A DNA stretch of 12,608 nucleotides from a bacterium. Its GTDB lineage: Bacteria; Hydrothermota; UBA3072; B12-G15. Position 1 is the stretch's first letter, and the number at the start of each line of letters is the position of its first letter. Below, in pieces: positions 1 to 7,147 of the stretch. Below the pieces are notes generated by a model that searched no databases, was not told where the DNA came from, and saw only the letters and a list, made by a program, of their open reading frames with translations. The position numbers were made by a program, and so were the translations under genes. Location: assembly GCA_003646055.1 (NCBI GenBank), contig QNDZ01000032.1, positions 1 to 12,608 of the forward strand, given 5' to 3'.

Positions 1-500
1 TCTGCCCTTTTTATCTCCTCTATTTCCTCGTGAATCTTCTCATAAACACCTGAAACATCATCCCAGTCAAAACCTTTTCTTGAAGCCCTCTCCTGTAATC
101 GAAAGGAACGAATCAATGCAGGAAGCCCAACCCCAATCTCCTTCCAACCTTTCCCTTTCCTCTTCTCCCACTTCTCAAGAACCTCCTCTGCACTTTTTGC
201 CCTGTCTTTACCAAAAACATGTGGATGCCGTGCAATGATCTTGTTAATTGCACCTTCCACTATTCTTTCATGGTCAAATCCCTTTTCTTCAAGTATTGCA
301 AGTAGCATCAATGTAACAAGAAGGACATCACCAAGTTCTTCCTTCACACCATCAATGTTGTCTTCCCTTATCTCATGTATCACTTCATACCCTTCCTCAA
401 TAAGATACTCTGAAAGACTTATAAGGGTCTGTTCCCTGTCCCAGGGACAATCCCTTCTCAATCGTTTCACTATGCTGTAAAACCTGTCAAACACGCTCAC
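1..500 (-). CDS. mazG: Nucleoside triphosphate pyrophosphohydrolase MazG (3' end cut by window edge)
   Basis: MazG hydrolyses (d)NTPs to NMP and pyrophosphate, a house-cleaning or alarmone-modulating activity in the cytoplasm. Translating the minus strand from 500 gives 166 open codons to the window edge. The family opening CPWDREQT is at residues 18-25. The metal-binding helices follow, with E35/E36/E39 (EEGYE) and E55/D58 (EELGD). After these come the family motifs RHPHVFG and LPALIRS, then a GFDW segment that opens the second MazG repeat. Full-length MazG is about 260 residues, so roughly 95 residues lie off the left edge. The chosen start is a GTG at 500-498 that overlaps the fba stop as GTGA. 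A second GTG at 494 is possible. The only upstream purine run (GGAG) is about 14 bases away, so translation is probably coupled to fba. No missing catalytic residue is seen in the part present. Confidence 0.93.
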   Translation of the reverse strand, partial: MSVFDRFYSIVKRLRRDCPWDREQTLISLSEYLIEEGYEVIHEIREDNIDGVKEELGDVLLVTLMLLAILEEKGFDHERIVEGAINKIIARHPHVFGKDRAKSAEEVLEKWEKRKGKGWKEIGVGLPALIRSFRLQERASRKGFDWDDVSGVYEKIHEEIEEIKRA

Positions 501-1393
501 AGGTTCCACAGTATCTCCATTCTCTCCCTTACAATTCTCTTTATCCATTCCATACCCCTGTTTAGATGTTTTCTCGGGTCAATAACACCGGGATTCTCCA
601 TCAATGAATTCCTCAAGCCTGTAATGAATGCAATTCTTAGGTCAGTATCTGCATTCAGTTTTCTTATACCCCTTCTTACTGCCTCTTTCAGGACCTCATA
701 TGGAACACCATTCATCCCTTCAACATCCACCCCACTCCTTTCTGCCTCATCAAGCAACCATCCTGGAAGGGAAGATGCACCATGAAGAACAAGGGGAACA
801 CCCGTCCTCTTTGACACCTCCTCAATCAAATCAAATCTAATTTCCTGTTTCCCTTTAAACTTAAAGGCACCATGAGAAGTCCCAACAGCAGGTGCAAGGA
901 AATCAACCCCTGTTTTGCTTACGAAAATCTCTGCCTCTTCAGGGTCAACAAGGTGCATATCCCCTGTTATTTTATCCTCTGTTCCACCTATGGTTCCAAG
1001 TTCAGCCTCAACAGGTATTCCTGCCCTGTGGGCAATATCAACCACCATCTGTGTAAATTTCAGGTTCTCCTCAAAGGGAAGGTGTGAGCCATCAACCATG
1101 ATGGATGTGAATCCCCATTTTATGGCAGACCTTATAACATCAATATCTCTGCCATGGTCAAGGTGCAGGGCATAGGGCGCCTTTGTTCCTTCGAGATGGG
1201 TCTTAACAAGATTCACCAGTGAAGGACCACCTCCATACTCAAGTCCTCCCTCAGACACCTGAATAATAACAGGAATCAACAACTCCTCTGCTACATCAAC
1301 AATGGCCTTGAGTGTTTCAAAATTATATATGTTGAAGGCACAGACCCCCCTATCTTTCGCCATATTTAGAAGAAGTCTTGTATCGCAGAGCAC
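497..1393 (-). CDS. fba: Class II fructose-1,6-bisphosphate aldolase (zinc-dependent)
   Basis: The enzyme reversibly cleaves fructose 1,6-bisphosphate to dihydroxyacetone phosphate and glyceraldehyde 3-phosphate in cytoplasmic glycolysis and gluconeogenesis. The 298 residues match the family length. HLDHG at 77-81 supplies the catalytic Asp79 and zinc ligand His80. His174 (GTSHG) and His204 (LHGAS) complete the zinc site. VEAELGTIGG at 128-137 and NADTDLR at 247-253 (phosphate/substrate loop) are also present. The stretch around residues 213-242, ending in a GVP..VLKEAVRRG element, resembles the Thermus/Helicobacter class IIB enzymes more than the Bacillus FbaA type. A tagatose-bisphosphate aldolase role cannot be excluded from motifs alone. 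It starts with GTG at 1393, overlapping the nnr stop by one base (TAGTG), behind a strong AGGAGG. It is the middle gene of nnr-fba-mazG. Confidence 0.93.
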   Translation of the reverse strand: MLCDTRLLLNMAKDRGVCAFNIYNFETLKAIVDVAEELLIPVIIQVSEGGLEYGGGPSLVNLVKTHLEGTKAPYALHLDHGRDIDVIRSAIKWGFTSIMVDGSHLPFEENLKFTQMVVDIAHRAGIPVEAELGTIGGTEDKITGDMHLVDPEEAEIFVSKTGVDFLAPAVGTSHGAFKFKGKQEIRFDLIEEVSKRTGVPLVLHGASSLPGWLLDEAERSGVDVEGMNGVPYEVLKEAVRRGIRKLNADTDLRIAFITGLRNSLMENPGVIDPRKHLNRGMEWIKRIVRERMEILWNL

Positions 1394-2937
1394 TATTCCT
1401 CCTCTTCAAGGCTGCTTATAGCACCGCCAATAAAGTAAAGGAGGTCTCCAGCAATCAATGAGTATTCGTTTTCACCCTCATCCATTGCAATGTCCGCTGC
1501 CTTGCCATGAATGTAAACACCTGTAATTGCAGAGAGGGATGGGGATTTACTCTGTGCAAGGAATCCACCTATGAGCCCTGTTAGAACATCACCAGACCCA
1601 CCACTTGAAAGCCCCGAATTACCCGTTGAGTTTATGTAAATAAAGCCTTCATGTGTGGCAATGATTGTTGGAACCCCTTTCAGAACAACAATGACCTCGT
1701 GTTTTTCAGAGAATTCTCTTGCACTTCCTATCCTGTCTTTTTCTATCTCTGCAATGGATTTACCTGTTAGTCTTGAAAACTCTCCAGGGTGGGGTGTGAT
1801 TATCCATCTTCCCTTTGAGTTTTTCAGGTCTTCTGGTTCAATGTTATTCAGCCCATCTGCATCTATTACACAAAAACCATCCCATTCTTTAAGGAGTTTC
1901 TTAACAAACATCCTTGTAGGTTCTGCAGTTCCAATACCAGGTCCAATAACAAGGACATCAAGCCCTGCAATTCTCTTCCTGATTTTTTCAATCATAGCGG
2001 GCTCATATACAGCATCCCCTCCTATGGGCACTTTTATCACCTCTGTCAGTTTTGTTTCATAGATGGGGAGTAAACCATCGGGTGTGAATATATAAACCAG
2101 CCCTGCACCTGCCCTTAATGTTGCTTCAGAGGTTAAACATGCTGCACCGGTAAAACCGGGCGACCCAGCAATAACACCAACCCTACCATAAACCCCTTTA
2201 TGAGAATAGGGAAACCTGACCGGTAGAAGTGGCTTAACAAAATCATCTTCAAGTAATTCCATTCTTAAATCCTCCTCCTCAACGATCTGAGGGGGAATGC
2301 CAATATCTGTAACATAGAGTTCTCCAACAAAGTAACGGGCAGGATAAAGCAGAAGCCCTTTCTTTATGAATGCCATGGTACAGGTTGCATCTGCAAATAC
2401 TGCCTCACCCTCAACCTCACCTGTATCTGCGTTCACACCTGATGGAACATCTATACTGAATATGAGTTTACCATGTATATTCATCTCCTGAATAACATCC
2501 CTGTAAATACCCTCTGGTCTGCCTTTGAAACCTGTCCCAAATATGGCATCAACAACTGCATCAGCATTGTTAAGCAACTTTCTTAATCCTCTTTTCTTCA
2601 ATTTATTGTACAGATGGATTGGAATTCCAAGTTTTTCTGCAACATCAAGGTTTATGCGTGCATCTCCTTTAACATCCTTCTTCTCACCCAACAGAACAAC
2701 ATCAACATGTATCCCTTCATTCCACAAATGCCTTGCCACAACAAATCCATCACCACCATTGTTCCCCTTACCACATACTACACACACGCTCTGGAGCAAA
2801 TCCAATGAAACCGTATCCCTAATCATCTCCACCACACCGATCCCTGCGTTCTCCATAAGGGTTGTTCCTGGTATGCCAAGCCCCTTTATAGTCTTCTTAT
2901 CCAGCATCCTCATTTCATCCACAGAAAGTACCTTCAT
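1393..2937 (-). CDS. nnr: Bifunctional NAD(P)H-hydrate epimerase / ADP-dependent NAD(P)H-hydrate dehydratase
   Basis: This metabolite-repair enzyme restores NAD(P)H from its hydrated, inactive form. The N-terminal YjeF_N domain epimerises R- and S-NAD(P)HX, and the C-terminal ribokinase-like domain dehydrates the S form using ADP. The 514 residues fit the fused bacterial form. Epimerase motifs are GKGNNGGDG (56-64), DAIFGTG (130-136) and DVPSG (163-167). The dehydratase part starts near residue 236. It shows GRVGVIAGS, an IGPGIG turn, IDADGLN, TPHPGEF and the anion-hole/catalytic GGSGDVLTG (446-454, Asp450). Both halves look complete, so both activities are expected. The ATG at 2937 has a textbook AAGGAGG five bases upstream and a sigma-70-like promoter just before that. 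It is the first gene of an operon with fba and mazG. The protein ends in four Glu codons that also encode the fba ribosome binding site. Confidence 0.95.
   Translation of the reverse strand: MKVLSVDEMRMLDKKTIKGLGIPGTTLMENAGIGVVEMIRDTVSLDLLQSVCVVCGKGNNGGDGFVVARHLWNEGIHVDVVLLGEKKDVKGDARINLDVAEKLGIPIHLYNKLKKRGLRKLLNNADAVVDAIFGTGFKGRPEGIYRDVIQEMNIHGKLIFSIDVPSGVNADTGEVEGEAVFADATCTMAFIKKGLLLYPARYFVGELYVTDIGIPPQIVEEEDLRMELLEDDFVKPLLPVRFPYSHKGVYGRVGVIAGSPGFTGAACLTSEATLRAGAGLVYIFTPDGLLPIYETKLTEVIKVPIGGDAVYEPAMIEKIRKRIAGLDVLVIGPGIGTAEPTRMFVKKLLKEWDGFCVIDADGLNNIEPEDLKNSKGRWIITPHPGEFSRLTGKSIAEIEKDRIGSAREFSEKHEVIVVLKGVPTIIATHEGFIYINSTGNSGLSSGGSGDVLTGLIGGFLAQSKSPSLSAITGVYIHGKAADIAMDEGENEYSLIAGDLLYFIGGAISSLEEEE
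1397..1403 (-). promoter_or_regulatory. Shine-Dalgarno sequence of fba
   Basis: AGGAGGA lies a few bases upstream of the GTG at 1393 and inside the Glu-rich last codons of nnr. It fixes the GTG as the fba start and lets ribosomes finishing nnr reinitiate on fba. Confidence 0.8.
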
Positions 2938-2942
2938 AAACT

Positions 2943-2949
2943 CCTCCTT
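2943..2949 (-). promoter_or_regulatory. Shine-Dalgarno sequence of nnr
   Basis: AAGGAGG sits five bases upstream of the ATG at 2937. The surrounding string AAAAAAGGAGGAGTT is also found before hpf, giving a genome-specific example of a strong ribosome binding site. Confidence 0.8.
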
Positions 2950-2957
2950 TTTTTACT

Positions 2958-2986
2958 ATTTAATTTCTCTTTATATTGTTTGTCAA
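2958..2986 (-). promoter_or_regulatory. Sigma-70-type promoter of the nnr-fba-mazG operon
   Basis: On the minus strand a perfect -35 box TTGACA (2986-2981) is followed by a 17-base spacer and the -10 box TTAAAT (2963-2958, four of six consensus bases). Transcription would begin near 2951, giving a leader of about 14 bases that holds the Shine-Dalgarno of nnr. This is a prediction from consensus and spacing only. Confidence 0.65.
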
Positions 2987-3063
2987 GGATTGTAAATCAT
3001 AATAGGAACATTGTCCATATATAAAAAATGATATTTTTTTCAAAAAAATTAACAACTTAACCC
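2987..3063. other. AT-rich divergent intergenic region with A/T tracts and nested palindromes
   Basis: This stretch between the two divergent promoters contains no gene. It holds a palindrome with 7-base arms and a 3-base centre (AAAAAAT at 3023-3029, ATTTTTT at 3033-3039). A second one overlaps it (seven T at 3034-3040, one C, seven A at 3042-3048). A direct repeat TTAAC (3049-3053 and 3057-3061) abuts the -35 box of the cyclase gene. The A and T tracts lie where an UP element or a curved-DNA or nucleoid-protein site would be expected. The composition is so AT-biased that the palindromes could be chance. Confidence 0.4.
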
Positions 3064-3092
3064 TTGACTTTTTGTTTAATTTCTGCTTGAAT
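3064..3092 (+). promoter_or_regulatory. Predicted extended -10 promoter of the GGDEF-ATPase-TPR gene
   Basis: TTGACT at 3064-3069 is five of six to the -35 consensus. A 17-base spacer, ending in a TG at 3084-3085 one base before the -10 (extended -10 signature), leads to TTGAAT at 3087-3092 (four of six). With the last -10 base at position -7, +1 falls on 3099, the A of the ATG. No purine-rich Shine-Dalgarno sequence lies upstream of that ATG, which fits a leaderless transcript. The in-frame TTG at 3072 would lie in the promoter spacer and is therefore not chosen as the start. Confidence 0.45.
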
Positions 3093-3098
3093 TATTTT

Positions 3099-6000
3099 AT
3101 GGCGATACCGAAGGATGTTTTTTTAGATGATTTAACAGGAGTATACAACAGGCGGTATCTACTTCACTGGATTGATGGTGAGATAAAGAAATCCAGGAGG
3201 TATAGATTACCATTTTCCATAGTTCTTCTTGACCTTGATGACTTCAAGGAAGTGAACGATGTTCATGGTCATTTGAAGGGTGACCTTGTTTTGAAGTTAT
3301 TTGCCCAGTACTTAAAGGGAACCCTGAGGGAGGCGGATGTAATAACCCGGTATGGTGGTGATGAGTTCATAGCCCTTCTTCCCAACACTCCGAGGGAGCA
3401 GGCTCAGGTTGTGGCGGAAAGGATCATTGACCAGGCAAAGCGTCAGACCTTTTCAGGGATAAAGTTATCAGCCAGTGCAGGTATAGCCACCTTTCCCATT
3501 GATGGGGAAACATGGGAGGAACTCTTCAAGGTTGCTGACAGGCGTCTTTACTCAGCAAAGAGGAAGGGCAAGGGTAGTGTTGGTGTTATTGGTGAGGAGT
3601 TGAGTGAACTTGTGATACCCACTCCCCATTTAATAGACAGGAAGAATGAGATGAAGGAGATTGAGAGACATATACTTGATTCATCTCGTGGTTTATTCAT
3701 TGTTGGTGGTGGTGCAGGTGTGGGCAAGACCAGGCTTGTGAAGGATGTGGTAAGCAGTATGCCAGGGCTTGTGCTGTTTACAGGTCATTCTTATGCAACG
3801 ATGCATTCTTCACCCTATTTTGCCATAAGGGATTTATTCAACAACATCATTCAGACCCATGAGGATGAGATGAGGGATGTTTATGTGAATGATTTAAACA
3901 TCCAGCAGAAGAGGGAGATATCCAGGATAATCCCAATTGTTTCAGGTTATTTAGAACCCCTTGTTGGTGATAAATTCATGCTGTTTGAGAGTATTCAACA
4001 ATTCCTCATCTCCCTTTCAAAGAAGATAAAGTTCGCATTACTCTTTGATGACCTCCACTGGGCAAGTGAATCAACCATTGAACTCCTCTATTACCTCATA
4101 AAAACCATTCAGGGTATCCCCATCTTCGGTACTTACAGAATTGAAGAAATAGCCCAGACACCCCTTGAGGAAACAATCAGAATACTGGGAAGGGAAAGGC
4201 TGTACAAACTGCTTATGCTTGACCCTCTTGAAAAGATATATGCAAAGGAGATGATTGAGGTAATTTTACAGGGTGTGGCGAGCAACGAACTTGTTGAGTA
4301 TGTTTACAGGGAGAGTGGTGGTAATCCCTTTTTTATTGAGGAAATTTTAAAAGAACTTCATAAGACCCAGACTCTCCATAAAACAGGTGATGCATGGTTT
4401 ATAAGCAAAAGGCCATCTATTCCCATACCAAAGTCAATTGAGGACACGGTTCTTTATAAACTTCAACTCCTAAATGATGAAAAGAGACGGGTTGTTGAGA
4501 TTGCCGCATGTATTGGAAGGGATTTTGACTTTTCTCTTCTCCTCCAGATTTCTGGTTATAATGAAGGTGAATTGTATGATATACTTGATGAACTTGTTTC
4601 ATTGGGTCTTTTGAAACAGATAACACCGAATCTCCGTTATTACTTTACTGAGGATGTATTCAGACAGGTTGTTTACACCACCATTCCCAGAGGCAAAAGG
4701 ATGAAGTTACATCTGGACATTGCAAATGTAATAGAGAATCATTTCAGGGATATTCCATACTGGCATGAGCAACTGGCCTTCCATTACTTTATGGGAGGAG
4801 AAAAGAAAAAACTCCTTGACTTTGCAATACAGGCAGGAATGAAGGCAAAGGATGTTTATGCACATGATGAAGCACTGAAATTCTTTTCATGGGCACTCCA
4901 GGGTGAAGTTCCCAGAGAAAGAAGGGTGGAAGTCCTCCTTATGATGGGAGAGGTGAGTGTGTTGAAGGGTGATTACAGGAACGCTATCTCCTTCCTTGAA
5001 GAGGCCGTTTCACTGGCATCTGGCACATTAAAGGGAGAATGTTATCAAAAACTTGGCTGGGCATTTGCACAGATGGGCGATTACTCCAATGCCCTGAAGG
5101 TTTTAAGAAAAGGGAGAAAACTATTCACTGATAAGAACAAAAAACTTATCACGGACATTGAGATTGCATGGGCATACAGAGGCCTTGGTAAAATGGAATC
5201 AGCACACAGGAAGATAACCAGTGTTATGGAAAAACTTGACAAGGAAAAATTCGGGCATGAATACTCAAAGGCACTCACAATCCATGCTGTACTTCATGCA
5301 GACGAAAAAGACTATAAAGGTGCTATGAAGTATTACCACGAGGCCATGGAACTGAAGCAAAAACTGAATGACAGAATAGGAATAGCCCACATATATCTTG
5401 ATGCAGGGGTTATCTATGCAGAACAGAACGATTATGAAATGGCGGAAAATTACTATTCCAAGGCACTTGAGATATACATAGAAACAGGGTATAAGAGTGG
5501 AGAGGCATCAGTGCTCAACAACCTTGGGTCTCTCTACTTAAGGATGAACCTTATACACAAGGCAGAAGAACACTTCAGGAAGGCCCTGAGAATAGCAGAA
5601 TGGGTTGGTGATATATCCAACAAACTCCTTCTTCTCAGAAATCTTGGGTTTATTATGTTTATTAATGATTTCATAGAAGAGGCAACGAATTTCTATGAGC
5701 AGGCGCTAACAATTGCTCGTGAGAATAACAACAATGAGTGGATTATCAGACTCCTTAGCAGCCTCATTGTCGTATATATAGATGCTTTGCATAACTTTGA
5801 TGAGGCTGAAAAACTGATAAATGAAGCAAAATCCATGTTCCCACAGATTGAGGACAAAACACTTAAATCCTGGATACACTCTCTTGAAGTAGAACTTATA
5901 CTAAAAAAAGCAGAGGAAGAACCTGATTTAACAGCCATTGAAAAGGCAATATACATTATAAAGGACAAGGTGATGCCTGAGGCCCAGAAGTCAAAACATA

Positions 6001-6305
6001 AATATTCACTCTGGGATGCCTATGCAAAACTTGCAAGGTGTTATGCATTCAAGAAATGGGACAAGTGGGGTGAGAGATACATAAAACGCTACCTCAAGGA
6101 AGCGGAGAAGGATGTTGACAGAAGTGTTACTGCTGATGCATGCTTCAATGCAGGTGAGTTTTACAGAATTTTAGGTGATAAGAAAAGGGCAAGGGATTAC
6201 TACAAAAAGGCACAGGAGATTTACAAGGAATTTAATTTTGCACGGCCTATAAGGGTGGTGAAAGAGAAACTCAAGCTCCTATCAACAAAGAAAAAGAAAA
6301 GGTAA
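3099..6305 (+). CDS. Diguanylate cyclase (GGDEF) fused to STAND/AAA_16-type ATPase and TPR array
   Basis: A large, probably cytoplasmic signalling protein of about 1068 residues; no signal peptide or membrane segment is seen. Residues 10-165 are a GGDEF domain. It has DxLTGVYNRR at 10-19, metal-ligand Asp45 (LLDLDDFK), GGDEF at 86-90 and an RxxD I-site (R77-D80) exactly five residues before GGDEF. It should therefore make cyclic di-GMP from GTP and be inhibited by product. Residues 178-430 are a P-loop ATPase: Walker A GGAGVGKT (204-211), Walker B LLFDDLHWA (314-322) and a GGNPFFIEE motif. A winged-helix-like linker follows. At least seven tetratricopeptide repeats then span about 580-1060, e.g. 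those with GDYRNAISFLEEA, NDYEMAENYYSKA and GDKKRARDYYKKA, before a Lys-rich tail. The layout resembles class III adenylate cyclase-AAA_16-TPR proteins with the cyclase replaced by GGDEF. The ligand sensed is unknown. An upstream in-frame TTG at 3072 would add nine residues but lacks a ribosome binding site. Confidence 0.9.
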   Translation: MAIPKDVFLDDLTGVYNRRYLLHWIDGEIKKSRRYRLPFSIVLLDLDDFKEVNDVHGHLKGDLVLKLFAQYLKGTLREADVITRYGGDEFIALLPNTPREQAQVVAERIIDQAKRQTFSGIKLSASAGIATFPIDGETWEELFKVADRRLYSAKRKGKGSVGVIGEELSELVIPTPHLIDRKNEMKEIERHILDSSRGLFIVGGGAGVGKTRLVKDVVSSMPGLVLFTGHSYATMHSSPYFAIRDLFNNIIQTHEDEMRDVYVNDLNIQQKREISRIIPIVSGYLEPLVGDKFMLFESIQQFLISLSKKIKFALLFDDLHWASESTIELLYYLIKTIQGIPIFGTYRIEEIAQTPLEETIRILGRERLYKLLMLDPLEKIYAKEMIEVILQGVASNELVEYVYRESGGNPFFIEEILKELHKTQTLHKTGDAWFISKRPSIPIPKSIEDTVLYKLQLLNDEKRRVVEIAACIGRDFDFSLLLQISGYNEGELYDILDELVSLGLLKQITPNLRYYFTEDVFRQVVYTTIPRGKRMKLHLDIANVIENHFRDIPYWHEQLAFHYFMGGEKKKLLDFAIQAGMKAKDVYAHDEALKFFSWALQGEVPRERRVEVLLMMGEVSVLKGDYRNAISFLEEAVSLASGTLKGECYQKLGWAFAQMGDYSNALKVLRKGRKLFTDKNKKLITDIEIAWAYRGLGKMESAHRKITSVMEKLDKEKFGHEYSKALTIHAVLHADEKDYKGAMKYYHEAMELKQKLNDRIGIAHIYLDAGVIYAEQNDYEMAENYYSKALEIYIETGYKSGEASVLNNLGSLYLRMNLIHKAEEHFRKALRIAEWVGDISNKLLLLRNLGFIMFINDFIEEATNFYEQALTIARENNNNEWIIRLLSSLIVVYIDALHNFDEAEKLINEAKSMFPQIEDKTLKSWIHSLEVELILKKAEEEPDLTAIEKAIYIIKDKVMPEAQKSKHKYSLWDAYAKLARCYAFKKWDKWGERYIKRYLKEAEKDVDRSVTADACFNAGEFYRILGDKKRARDYYKKAQEIYKEFNFARPIRVVKEKLKLLSTKKKKR

Positions 6306-6307
6306 TC

Positions 6308-7147
6308 TTACTCTTTGCCCAGGTCCCTGTAAATTATTCTTATATCCTCAAAGTCACTGGAAAGTTTCTCATATACTGCATCTGCAATAACAATTGACCT
6401 GTGTTTCCCACCCGTGCACCCAAAGGCAACTGTTAGATAAACCTTCCCTTCATTTTTGTAAAATGGTATAAGGTATCTTAAATAAGATATTGTTCTTCTC
6501 AGAAATCCTGCTGTTTCTTTTTTCTGGAGGACAAAATCCCTCACTGCCTTATCCCTTCCTGTGAGCGGCCTCAACTTTTCAACAAAGTGAGGGTTCGGTA
6601 AGAAGCGAACATCAAACACAAGGTCAGCATTTTCAGGCAATCCATACTTAAATCCAAATGCTATTATATTCAAATAAAAAAGCCGTCCTCCTCCAAAGAT
6701 ATTGGAAACGAGTTCCCTTAACTCGTGAACGGAAAGGTGGGTGGTATCCACAGTCCTTGTAGATAGAGGAGCAATGACCTTAAGCCTCTCTCTCTCCCTG
6801 TCAATTCCTGTCTCAATATCACCGAGGGGATGCCTTCTCCTTGTTTCTGAATATCTCCTCTTTATAACCTCATCCCTTGCTTCAAGGAAAAGAATTTCTG
6901 TTCTTATACCCTGCTTTTTCAACTCCCTGAACACATCCCTGAAAACATCAAGAAATTCCCCCTCCCTTACATCAACAACAATGGCAATATTCTCTGGTGT
7001 TATGTTCGTCCCCTTGAGAACCTCAACAAACTCAAGAATCAAAGGAACAGGCAGGTTGTCTATGCAATAGAATCCAAGGTCCTCAAGTGCCCTTAAGGCC
7101 GTGGTTTTCCCTGCACCTGAGAGCCCTGTAATAAAGACTATTCTCAT
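6308..7147 (-). CDS. rapZ: RapZ/YvcJ-family nucleotide-binding regulator
   Basis: In enteric bacteria RapZ binds small RNAs and RNase E to control glucosamine-6-phosphate synthase. In Bacillus the orthologue YvcJ hydrolyses ATP and GTP. The role in other phyla is uncertain. The 279 residues match the family. Walker A GLSGAGKTT is at 8-16, followed by the family CIDNLP segment. VVDVREGEF is the Walker B-like strand. A FGFKYG..P.ADLVFDVRFLPNP block comes before the C-terminal domain. The signature GCTGGKHRS at 243-251 is intact. It starts at an ATG overlapping the hprK stop by four bases (ATGA) with GAGGAAG about seven bases upstream. It is the last gene of the right-hand operon, and its stop lies two bases from the stop of the convergent cyclase gene. 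glmS, GlmY/GlmZ and RNase E are not in view, so the enteric function should not be assumed. Confidence 0.95.
   Translation of the reverse strand: MRIVFITGLSGAGKTTALRALEDLGFYCIDNLPVPLILEFVEVLKGTNITPENIAIVVDVREGEFLDVFRDVFRELKKQGIRTEILFLEARDEVIKRRYSETRRRHPLGDIETGIDRERERLKVIAPLSTRTVDTTHLSVHELRELVSNIFGGGRLFYLNIIAFGFKYGLPENADLVFDVRFLPNPHFVEKLRPLTGRDKAVRDFVLQKKETAGFLRRTISYLRYLIPFYKNEGKVYLTVAFGCTGGKHRSIVIADAVYEKLSSDFEDIRIIYRDLGKE

Noticed and set aside
3011..3035. Second plus-strand promoter with TTGTCC as -35
   Set aside because: The spacing to any TATAAT-like hexamer is about 13 bases or the hexamer is a plain T run; the promoter at 3064-3092 is better.
3072..3098. Upstream TTG start adding nine residues to the GGDEF protein
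   Set aside because: There is no ribosome binding site before it, the codons fall inside the best -10/-35 spacer, and the GGDEF domain is complete from the ATG at 3099.
2938..3098. Riboswitch or small RNA in the divergent intergenic region
   Set aside because: The predicted leaders are about 14 and 0 bases long, and no GC-containing stem or known riboswitch core is visible.
6290..6320. Hairpin plus T-rich stretch as a terminator of rapZ
   Set aside because: Only a three-base-pair AT-containing core forms, with a mismatch next to it and interrupted T runs; too weak to call.
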